A DNA stretch of 64,000 nt, taken from contig OX246741.1 in assembly GCA_945910005.1 (NCBI GenBank), positions 11,411,804 through 11,475,803 on the forward strand. The letters run 5' to 3'. Made by a program: the position numbers and the translations under genes. The DNA comes from Isoperla grammatica (taxonomy: Eukaryota; Arthropoda; Insecta; Plecoptera; Perlodidae). A model generated the notes under the pieces. That model worked only from the letters and a program-made list of their open reading frames with translations. It had not been told where the DNA came from and made no database searches. Below, piece by piece: positions 26,501 through 38,500 of the stretch (positions are counted from its first letter, which is position 1; every line of letters starts with the position of its first letter).

Positions 26501-29500
26501 AGCAAAGTACGCCACGAGAATGTACTTAAAATGCACAGTTTGGGGGGGGGGGGGGGGTTAAAGTACCTGACTTTCCCAGATGCTCGGTAACACACTAGTA
26601 ACTTAGGAATACAGCTTAAAAGTTTTATAAAATATAAAACAAATGCCCGTTGTATCTGTACAGTGTTGATAATGAAATTGTCCAGCATTATTATGTACAA
26701 AAGAGTAAAGAAGTATGAATGCCCTCTATACACGGTTTGATTAAACGTAAATTAGAATATTGTGGTCTCCTGATAAATAACTATCCATTCAAACTTACAA
26801 TTGCATTGCAAGATGACATTGGTACACCGTCTGACTTGTCACTTCACACTTCAAGCTTAATTTAGAGGTCGTTTGTTTAATGAATTCTCTTTGCAAACTG
26901 ACCTTCCAAGATCTGACTGACCAATTGATAATATACAGAGAAACAGACCACTGTTCTCTGCTGATATGTTTCCCCGCGCAATAAAAGTCATAAATGAAAT
27001 CTTCGAACAAGAATCCCGGAAGAAAAAGGGTTATTTTATTTAATTGGTCATCGAGATCCCAAACATTAAAGTCTTGATCCTCCCTCAACTACCACCAAAG
27101 GAACAAGATACGCAGCTGTGCTAGTAAGTTTACGTGTAGATACGCACGATATATAGAAACCAGAGTACTCGACTGTTAGTCCCTCATTGCTGTGAGTAAA
27201 ATGGTTCGTACGTCAAGGAAACCGAGTGCGACATTCGAGTGAATACGAGCACCGACTACTCGATGTGACGTCATTGATTGCGTGGAGGGTCGAGCAACAA
27301 GCGATGAGTATAGTCTAGAATCCCGTGGTGCTTCTTAAAGAGCTGGAGCGATTGTATCATGTTTGTTACCGATAGAATCGTAGTGTGATTGCGCTGTAAC
27401 GTATCTGGTTAGTGAGACATGTTTCCCTTAAGCGTCTCAGTCGACTAATGTAACGGTCAGACGGATATAAGATGACTCTACCAGGTCACACCATGACTCT
27501 GGTGCCCAGCAACAGTGAGAGGCTAATGTTTGACCCCATGCACGCACATGGGTCACACGATGAATGACTGAACTGAGAGGTAATGCTTGACCAAGGTCAA
27601 ACGATGACTGAGAGGCTAATGCTTGATCAGGGTCACACGATGAGTGAGAAGCTAATGTTTGACCAGGTCACACGATGACTGAGATACTAATGCATAATGT
27701 GATGACTGAGATGCTGATGCATGGCCAGGGTCACACGATGACTGAGAGGCTAAGGGTCACACAATGACTGAGAGGCTAATGCTTGACCAGGTCACACGAT
27801 GACTGAGATGCTAATGCTTGACCAGGTCACACGATGACTGAGACTAATGTTTGGCCAGGTCACACCATAACTGAGAGGTTAATGCTAGACCAGGGTCACA
27901 CGATGACTGAGAGGCTAATGCTTGACCAGGCACACGATGACTGAGGCTAATGTTTGACCAGGGTCACACGATGACGCCGCTACCCACCTCGCTGCTGAAT
28001 GTGACCTGCGGGAGGTGGAGGCGGCGCTTGCTCAGCTCCAGGGAGGTGGTGGTGGCGGCCGAGCACGTGATGGACGTCCGATGCTTGGCCGGTGACGGCG
28101 ACGCCACCGCCGACGCGTCCGTCTTGACGATACCGTTGGGGTTCGAGCGTCGGTACACCTCCAGCGTCAGGTTGTTCCCACAGGAGCGGATCACCTCCAG
28201 GATCTCTTCCTCCGGGAGAGTGACGACGTTCTCCTTCTCCACGAATATGACGTAGTCGCCCGGCCTTAGGCCAGCCTGGTCCGCGGGCAGGCCCGGCTCA
28301 ACCCTCTCTATCCTGTAACCAGAACAACGCGTTATACAAAGGGCGCCCTCTTTGACCTTTAGATGCAAACGTTCTACTCCTCTTGTGGGCCGAGCAAGAA
28401 TTTGACACGTCTGACATTTGTACGGCTGGAGTAGTTGAGAAATACCTAAAGTCGCGTCGCGTTAACTTGCAAGGTGTTGTCGTCACGGATTATGTAATAG
28501 GGAAGTGACGCGTGTGACATTTGTATGGCTGGAGTAGTTGACAAATATCTATAGTCGCGTCGCGTTAACTTGCAAGGTGTTGTCGTCACGGATTGTGTAA
28601 TAGGGAAGTGACGCGTGTGACATTTGTATGGCTGGAGTAGTTGAAAAATACCTAAAGTCACGTCGCGTTAACTTGCCAGGTGTTGTCGTCACGGATTATG
28701 TAATAGGGAAGTGACGCGTGTGATATTTGTAGGCTATGGATTGTTGAAAAATACCTATAGTCGCGTCGCGTTAACTTGCCAGGTGTTGTCGTCACGGATT
28801 ATGTAATAGGGAAGTAACGCGAGTGACATTTTGTATGGCTGGAGTAGTTGAAAAATACCTATAGTCGCGTCGCGTTAACTTGCAAGGTGTTGTCGTCACG
28901 GATTATGTAATAGGGAAGTGACGCGTGTGATATTTGTAGGCTATGGATTGTTGAAAAATACCTATAGTCGCGTCGCGTTAACTTGCCAGGTGTTGTCGTC
29001 ACGGATTATGTAATAGGGAAGTAACGCGAGTGACATTTTGTATGGCTGGAGTAGTTGAAAAATACCTATAGTCACGTCGCGTTAACCTTGCAAGGTGTTG
29101 TCGTCACGTATTATGTAATAGGGAAGTGACACGTGTGACATTTGTATGGCTGGAGTAGTTGAAAAATAACTATAGTCACGTCGCGTTAACCTTGCAAGGT
29201 GTTGTCGTCACGTATTATGTAATAGGGAAGTGACGCGTGTGACATTTTTATGGCTGGAGTAGTTGAAAAATACCTATAGTCACGTCGCGTTAACTTGCAA
29301 GGTGTTGTCGTCACGGATAATGTAATAGGGAAGTAACGCGTGTGACATTTGTATGGCTGGAGTAGTTGAAAAATACCTATAGTCGCGTCGCGTTAACTTG
29401 CAAGGTGTTGTCGTCACGGATTATGTAATAGGGAAGTGACGCGTGTGACATTTGTATGGCTGGAGTAATTGAAAAATACCTATAGTCGCGTCGCGTTAAC

Positions 29501-32500
29501 TTGCAAGATGTTGTCGTCATGGATTATGTAATAGGGAAGTGACGCGTGTGACATTTGTATGGTTGGAGTAGTTGAAAAATACCTATAGTCGCGTCGCGTT
29601 AACTTGCAAGGTGTTGTCGTCACGGATAATGTAATAGGGAAGTGATGCGTGTGACATTTGTATGGCTGGAGTAGTTGAAAAATACCTATAGTCGCGTCGC
29701 GTTAACTTGCAAGGTGTTGTCGTCACGGATTATGTAATAGTGAAGTAACGCGTGTGACATTTGTATGGTGGAGTAGTTGAAAAATACCTATAGTCGCGTC
29801 GCGTTAACTTGCAAGGTGTTGTCGTCACGGATAATGTAATAGTGAAGTAACGCGTGTGACATTTGTATGGCTGGAGTAGTTGAAAAATACCTATAGTCGC
29901 GTCGCGTTAACTTGCAAGGTGTTGTCGTCACGGATTATGTAATAGTGAAGTAACGCGTGTGACATTTGTATGGCTGGAGTAGTTGAAAAATACCTATAGT
30001 CGCGTCGCGTTAACTTGCAAGGTGTTGTCGTCACGGATTATGTAATAGGGAAGTGACGCGTGTGACATTTGTATGGTTGGAGTAGTTGAAAAATACCTAT
30101 AGTCGCGTCGCGTTAACTTGCAAGGTGTTGTCGTCACGGATAATGTAATAGGGAAGTGATGCGTGTGACATTTGTATGGCTGGAGTAGTTGAAAAATACC
30201 TATAGTCGCGTCGCGTTAACTTGCAAGGTGTTGTCGTCAAGCACGGATTATGTAATAGTGAAGTAACGCGTGTGACATTTGTATGGCTGGAGTAGTTGAA
30301 AAATACCCATAGTCGCGTCGCGTTAACTTGCCAGGTGTTGTCGTCACGGATTATGTAATAGGGAAGTGACGCGTGTGACACTTGTATGGCTGGAGTAGTT
30401 GAAAAATACCTATAGTCGCGTCGCGTTAACTTGCAAGGTGTTGTCGTCAAGCACGGATTATGTAATAGGGAAGTGATGCGTGTGACATTTGTATGGCTGG
30501 AGTAGTTGAAAAATACCTATAGTCGCGTCGCGTTAACTTGCAAGGTGTTGTCGTCAAGCACGGATTATGTAATAGGGAAGTGATGCGTGTGACATTTGTA
30601 TGGCTGGAGTAGTTGAAAAATACCTATAGTCGCGTCGCGTTAACTTGCAAGGTGTTGTCGTCAAGCACGGATTATGTAATAGGGAAGTGATGCGTGTGAC
30701 ATTTGTATGGCTGGAGTAGTTGAAAAATACCTATAGTCGCGTCGCGTTAACTTGCAAGGTGTTGTCGTCAAGCACGGATTATGTAATAGGGAAGTGACGT
30801 GTGTGACATTTGTATGGCTGGAGTAGTTGAAAAATACCTATAGTCGCGTCGCGTTAACTTGCAAGGTGTTGTCGTCACGGATTATGTAATAGGGAAGTGA
30901 TGCGTGTGACATTTGTATGGCTGGAGTAGTTGAAAAATACCTATAGTCGCGTCGCGTTAACTTGCAAGGTGTTGTCGTCACGGATTATGTAATAGGGAAG
31001 TGACGCGTGTGACATCTGTATGGCTGGAGTAGTTGAAAGATACCCATAGTCGCGTCGCGTTAACTTGCAAGGTGTTGTCGTCACGGATTGTGTAATAGGG
31101 AAGTAACGCGTGTGACATTTGTATGGCTGGAGTAGTTGAAAAATACCTAAAGTCGCGTCGCGTTAACTTGCAAGGTGTTGTCGTCACGGATAATGTAATA
31201 GGGAAGTGACGCGTGTGACATTTGTATGGCTGGAGTAGTTGAAAAATACCTATAGTCGCGTCGCGTTAACTTGCAAGGTGTTGTCGTCACGGATAATGTA
31301 ATAGGGAAGTAACGCGTGTGACATTTGTATGGCTGGAGTAGTTGAAAAATACCTATAGTCGCGTCGCGTTAACTTGCAAGGTGTTGTCGTCACGGATAAT
31401 GTAATAGGGAAGTGACGCGTGTGACATTTGTATGGCTGGAGTAGTTGAAAAATACCTATAGTCGCGTCGCGTTAACTTGCAAGGTGTTGTCGTCACGGAT
31501 TATGTAATAGGGAAGTGACGCGTGTGACATTTGTATGGCTGGAGTAGTTGAAAAATACCTATAGTCGCGTCGCGTTAACTTGCAATGTGTTGTAGTCACG
31601 GATTATGTAATAGGGAAGTGACGCGTGTGACAACTACCAACCTAAATCTAGTTGCATCCCGTTCTCCTACCTCAGGTATTGTAGTGATAATATCGTGCGC
31701 ATGTTGTCTGACGTGGTGGGGTCGCATTTCATTCACGGTAGGTGCAGTTAATACAGTGGACAATAAAAATGCAGCTATCGAGCAATCTCGAGTTGAATAC
31801 CGTTACCGTGTGGAGCGACCGTCTCTTCTTAGAATTTTAGGGGACACCTTGTTTCTTACGGCGTCGCCAGTGTAGTTATTACCATTTGCGGTCCACACAA
31901 TTATTATAACCGACATTGGAATCAATCATCTCAAACCAATAACCAATAATGATGTGAACGTCCTTGTTAATACTTTGTTTGCTACGCATCTAACGGGCTT
32001 GATGCAACTGATGTCACATCAGGACTACAACAATCGCACAATTGAATTGAACTGATGGACACACAATCAGCTGTCAAAATAAAAAAATTGCAACCATAGA
32101 AATAAAACAACTGCTCGCCATTTAAAACTTTTAAGGATAGGCAACGACTAAGTGAACGTTTTGTATGTGTATTTGTTTGTTTTTTGTTTTGTTTTCCAAA
32201 ATCAGAAGAAATTATTTTTTGACAGCTTGTTGTTTGTCCATCGATTCCATTCATTTGTTTCATTGTTTTCTTTTGGTGTTGCTAGTGCCCTAGGGTTTAG
32301 CTCATGCACTAAACATAACAAACACGTCAGTACTGGGCACCATGTTCCACATTTGAACAAATACAAATATTTGCAACCATCGACACAACACGGAACTTGT
32401 AATATTTTCCCTTGCCCGACGGCGCCAATCTGTATGGCTCACTGCTAAACGATTGGGTAGACATTAAAACATATTAATTGGTTCAGCCCGGTTTTAGTAA

Positions 32501-35500
32501 ATAATTCCCACGGCCTCGGGCGAGCGAGCGGTCGATTGATTGCCGGGCAATGCATTACGTCACGGACATACGTTCGACCGCATCCGTTCTATCGATTGTG
32601 TCGATTTATTATTGCGACTCCTCGTTTATATAATCGAGACTACCGTCGATTTAATAAACACGTTACCGCTCAAGGTCCGTCCAATCCCCTGGCGGTGGTT
32701 TAGTTGGGAGTTCGACGAGCCCCCGACACCCCTGTCGGACTGAAGAGCTATTTTCACCATTGGAGAACTCTTTGAAGTCGACGACATATTGTAAGGCACG
32801 AATGCATAGCTCACACTCAAGCCCTCCTCAACTCTGCCTCTCCTCAGCCTCACCTAGCCACCAATCACAGAGCCGTCCACATGGCAATGCCATTCCGTGA
32901 TTGGTGGTTGGGCGTGGCTGAGGAGAGGCTGAGTTGAGGAAGACTTGAGTCTGACTATGCATACGGACCTTAGTAAGGCTTCAAAATCAATATAGGTACA
33001 ATATCCTTTTATCATGTTGTATTGGGATTATGTAATGAAAATACATTATATACGCCTATTATTACCAAACTGAAGACTTATAAAAGGTGGAAATGTGTTT
33101 TTCTAAAACCTCGCCGCATGTTTTTAAAAATTACAATGAGAAACAGTTTTTAAGAAGGTCTCTCTCTTCCATCCAAGGGGCCATTTCTTTATCGACTCTG
33201 GACATATTTTCGTGGGTGGGAATATTTGACCTTTTTTGGTGGAGGTGCCGGGTTCAATAATATTGCTCTAACATCTCGAGGTTAATTGTCCAGTGTAGAA
33301 ACAAAGCACTCAATAAACTCAGTTGTTCTGAATCGGCCTTGATGATTCTGACATTTGTCCGCAGGTGTTCGCACTGTCCAATCACTGTTTCATATTTGAA
33401 ACATATCTTTGATTGGTTATCGCTCACTCTTCGATGGTGTTCAGAGCCTACAGGGTTGGTTTTTAGTCTCTTTAAAATTAAAGTCCCCCACTGAAAATCA
33501 GTTTCGTTATTGAGTGGGTAGACTCTAAATGTGAATTTATGTATGTTATTTATTCATTTACTTAGAAAGAGCATAAACCTACTCAACCACCTGCATTACC
33601 AACGTGATTTGTGGAAGTATATACAATCCCTCCCCCTCATATTAACACCTGTATTTTGTGTACCCCTACACAAGCCTGCTTTACTGCGGGGCAACGAATA
33701 CAACCCCCCCCCCCCCCCCCCACCCCATATTAACACCTGTATTTTGTGTACCCCTACACAAGCCTGCTTTACTGCGGGGCAACGAATACAACCCCCCCCC
33801 CCCCCCATATTAACACCTGTATTTTGTGTACCCCTACACAAGCCTGCTTTACTGTGGGGCAACGAATATAATAGCGACCCCAACAGATAAGGAGATCCCT
33901 CCATCCATTACGACTGTGCTGACGCTCGCTGACGAGCCAGCTGTGAAGTGATCCGCGTTATCTCGCTGGCAATCCATTCATCACACGTAGAATAGCCCGG
34001 CGAGTGGAGATACGATAATATACGGTGCCTATTTATATTGCTGTTGCTCGCTCCATCGCTTCGCGTGCCGACCAACCAGGTGTGAACAAACCAATGATAT
34101 TCAACAGCTATAGTAGGTTAGATGCGCAACCTAGCAGCCACAAGCGTGTCAATTTGATGCCATCTTGAAATGGGCAAATAACACAGGCGGGAATAGGAGT
34201 TTCTAATGCAACTTTCTGCCATTGGCAGCGCTAGCAGTACTAAAAGGTCCAAATTAGCATGTAAATTGCCCATTTCAAGATGGCTTCAAATCGCTACGCT
34301 TGCTACTCAGTGGAAGGTTGGGGACTGGTGATCTAGCCTACTATAGATGTTGAATATCATTGGAACAAACACTTTGCCCGTGTGCACAACAACAACGCAC
34401 CGGGATGCAGAGATGTGGTTTCGTAGGCCACGTTTCACCCCCGGTCAGAGATTAGCCTGACCAGGGACTGCTACCTTATCGCGGTGGGCGGGTCTCTGTG
34501 CTTTGGTGATTCCGTGAGCTGTAAGGCCACTCTAGCCAGACAAGCATATAGAGGTGGAGAAGCCATACGAAATGCAGTCTGTGCAACAATGCTGCCATGC
34601 GCTTTGTATAATCTTTGTTGAAACTTGAAACCACGGTAACCAATTTGAGATTATTTAATTGGAGATTAACAAAGTTTTGTGAATTCTGACATTTAAACTT
34701 AATTCAAAATGTAATTAATGTTTTTATCGTAATAAGTTGTAAGTTAAATTACTGTTTAACGGTTCGTTATGGTCGATTCACACAGCTAATCAACAATACC
34801 AAAATCACAATGGCGTTCACACAGATTGGTAATAATTAAAGCCGACATTAGAATTGGGTGATTTCCCTTATGTAAGCGACAACAGAAGCATCCAGGATAG
34901 TATTTAAGATCCATCACAAGCTAAACCAGAGCTTAAATTTTGAATAATGTGTGGCTAAAGCTACTGCAAGACATCAATTTTTTTAGATATTTTATTCACG
35001 AAGGTATCTTTTACTCTCATCGGTCCAATTTACAATCCACTAATATTCAATACAAAACGTACTTCTTACGATCTTACAAAACCAATGAACAAAGGAATGT
35101 GACCCAATCAACTCCAGCCCGAACCTGTAATCGAACCCTGCTTACCTCGGAGGTTGTGTCCACGCGATGGAGAAGCCAAAGCCCATCCCTCTCTGTCGCG
35201 TGAGCTGTCTGGTGGTGGTGAAGGGGGTGCGTCCCCCCTTCAGGGAGATACTCCGCACTGCCAGGGCGCTCTCCTTGCCCGCCACGGCCTCCTCATCGTT
35301 GGGCTCCAACTCCAGGTGACGTAGGAAGCTGCTGTCATCGCTGTTGGCCGCCGCTGTCCTCGGCGGGGCCTTCTTAGGGGGACAGCTGGCTCTCCGCCGC
35401 TCCGCTGTACAACACACAGAGGCGGGGTTAGTTGCTGCGTCCTACACCGGGAGCTCTGCCGCGCCGAGTAGAAGAGAAGGCGGTGGCCGCTAGCAGCGAG

Positions 35501-38500
35501 TAGTTTTACCATGGAATGGACTTACAACTATCTGGATGAGCAACATAGTTCTTATTCCCGGTTTTGTATTTTGTCGGGCATTTTAGCCCCTATCGCTAAG
35601 CAATTACACATCAACAGTCACAACAACAATGTGAACAATGTCAAAATCCAAATTTTAAGGGCTAAAATGGCTGCCCACCGCCTTCTTCCGTGGCTATTTA
35701 ATTAGTTAGTTGATTTATTAGCTGATTCGGGTCCAGTAACAAAGTTACTATTATACGTCCATGGTTTTACGATTTAAAGGACATTGGAGTTGGATTAAAT
35801 AAGCTCCAAGCTACCAGCCAATCACAGTTCTACTGCCGCCTTCTTTGGACGTCACTTTCATTGTCGATCGTTGTTGTTTGGATTATCTATGGTTTATGTC
35901 AAATACCTTTATTGTAAACAGAAAACTGCGAGAATGTACCATTAGAAATGCGGCGACATAAAAACAGCACTGCCACGCGGAGAGGCTCTATGAAGTTCAT
36001 AGTTCAACTTGATTCACAGCCTGGTGGATATGAAGCAGCATTCAAGCAAGGTCCACTTGATCTCCGCCTAGCGGAGGCTCGTCGAACTCCCAAGTTAGGT
36101 CATCGCAGTCCGTTCCACAATGTTAAAAATCACATGTTAATCAAATGGGAGAAACGTGAAAGAAAACAAATGAAGTGATCTGTCAAATAGAATTACCTCC
36201 TAAAAAGGAAACAATCATCATATTTTATAATCTTGAATCATTGTTATCTATCAAAATGTCTCTTTTACGTGTTTTAAGTATAGTGTTACATGATCTACAA
36301 CGGATATTTAATTATTATAACAGTTTTTTTAGTGGGATACAACATGGCGATTTTGGTTCCCTTGCGACGACCTAACTTGGGAGTTCGACGAGCCTCCGCT
36401 AGGCGGAGATCAAGTGGACCTTGCATTCAAGGATCTGTAAATGGCTGGGTTGTCGCAATGGGGCTTTGCACTGCCACATTCTCCCACTCGCAGCGCCAGC
36501 GTAGTGCCAGCCCTCAGACAAGGTCTACTTGATCTCCGCATAACTTAGCCATGAAAAAAGGGCTGATTTACCCATCCAGGAGGCTCTGGACTTAAGCTCG
36601 AACTATGGTGGCGCTACTTCTATTCCAATGTCTTTGGCAAAATGCTGCCATCACAGCCTGCTGGATGGGTCAAGTAGACCTTGTCCGCGCTGATTTACCC
36701 ATCCAGCAGGTCATGGATTTGGGCTTGGACGGTGGTGGCGCATTCTACGTCAAGCTTTGCGTGCAAAGCCCCATTAAGTTCTACTTGATCGCCGCTCGCC
36801 ACGCTAGCGGCAGGCGCTCGTATAACTTAGGAGTTACACGACTAGCCGCTAGGCGGCAATCAAGTTGGGTCGCACAGTCTGTCTTAGGTATGATATTAGA
36901 GCCTCACCGCTAGGATCGCTACCAAAGATGTGTTTGTATGAACTGACCTGGAGTGGGCGGGGCTTCAGACTCCTCGAGACTGAGTATCTCCTCCACGCTG
37001 GAGTCAGACTGTCTGGCCATCACGGCCACCTGGGATGACACGTGTTGGGACCGGCCGGCGACCTGAGAGAGAAGGCGGAAGGAACCGCTGACCTCCTATC
37101 AACAGAAAGACACCACCTTGGTGAGATAACACAAACACAGTGTTGCATGGGGAGGCGTGCAACAAACGACTACACTACAGCGCTGCGAGCGTTCCGGTCA
37201 CTGAGCACTACCTGCTAGAAGTCACCGAAAGCCCCTCTAGAAGCCAGTGCATTAATTAGTATTGGAAAAATATCCATCGATTCCAAAGAAGTCAAGTAGT
37301 CTTTCCATGGACTTAGAAATTTGTATTGTTGAAATTGTGTATCCAATATTCAGTGACTGTTGGCCGGATCGCTTGCAACGCTCTCTGTGCACTTGTTACG
37401 CCTCCCCATAACAGTGTGTTTACAATATACCAAATCAATAATGAATCTAGACCCTTAGATAGAATGAATCACGGTCTTCTAAATCTTCAATTGCAAGAAT
37501 GTAAAACAATAAGAACTAGTTTTCAAATGTTATGTCAAGGTGCATTTTTCATTGTTGTCATTGAAGATTTAGAAGACGTTTGGTTCTAAGGGTCCTAGAT
37601 CAATTTTGAAAAGAGAAATATGAAATACGCTTATACCTTGTTCACACTTTGCCCACTAACAGAAGTTAGGGTACTAACAGAAGTTAAGAACGTAATGTGA
37701 ACGGACGGAACGCAGTTAGCCTAACCTATGTTAAGCACTAACTTCGTTTGGGGAACGTAGTTACGGCGCTAACAACTGTTAGCTTAACTTCTGGTAGTGG
37801 ACAAGTGTGAACAAGGTATTACCATGATACGAGAATGTAAATTGTACGTATGTCGTATATCCCCCCCAACAAACTATACGCACATTATCCCCGTCAGGGC
37901 CTGGGGTATAATGTGGCCTAATGTGACTGTCAGTCATTTAAGTGGTGATGCGATTAGGTATTTCCTTTCCCCTTTTCCTCCCATTTACCCTTTTAATTCA
38001 TGGCTTCTGCTACTGGTCGCTGTAATATTCAATCAATAATAAATTAACTTCCTCCCCATAACACTTTTGATGTCATCCTACATCAACAGGGCTGATTCAG
38101 AACAACTTTTATATTTTATATTATTTATTTTATATTTATTTTTTATATTATTTCGCTTATATAATAATAGTATGACTACGACCAGACATGTCAGCAATGA
38201 ACGACGACTGACCGTCGCAGCTGTGTTCCGTTGCCATCGCCCCTCTATGCCAGTATGCCAGTATGCCCCTCTATGCCAGTATACCAGTATGCCCCTCTAT
38301 GCCAGCAGCCAAACATTACACATGCACAGACATTACCGCTGCTCCTTGGAACACATAAACTTGTTTCGGTAAAACAACTTCTCACGAATTATTCATTCGT
38401 CGGAGCAGCCATTTCTATTTTTGTGGCCCGCTCGGAATACGCGAACCGAGTTTTTCAAGTCGAGATTTTGAATTAGATATGAGCGGAAAGAGGCCCAGGC

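Larger units (their letters stand above)
21955..27474. other. Large intron, mostly unique AT-rich sequence
   Basis: Part of the ~8.7-kb intron between exons 4 and 5. It holds the tRNA-like segment at 23.9 kb, a small repeat at 24.8-25.0 kb and poly-G runs near 24,535, 25,912 and 26,543. No coding exon seen. Confidence 0.55.

Noticed and set aside
28298..31187. Repeated minus-strand frames in the 103-bp array
   Set aside because: 103 is not a multiple of three and the frames are broken; they are repeat artefacts.
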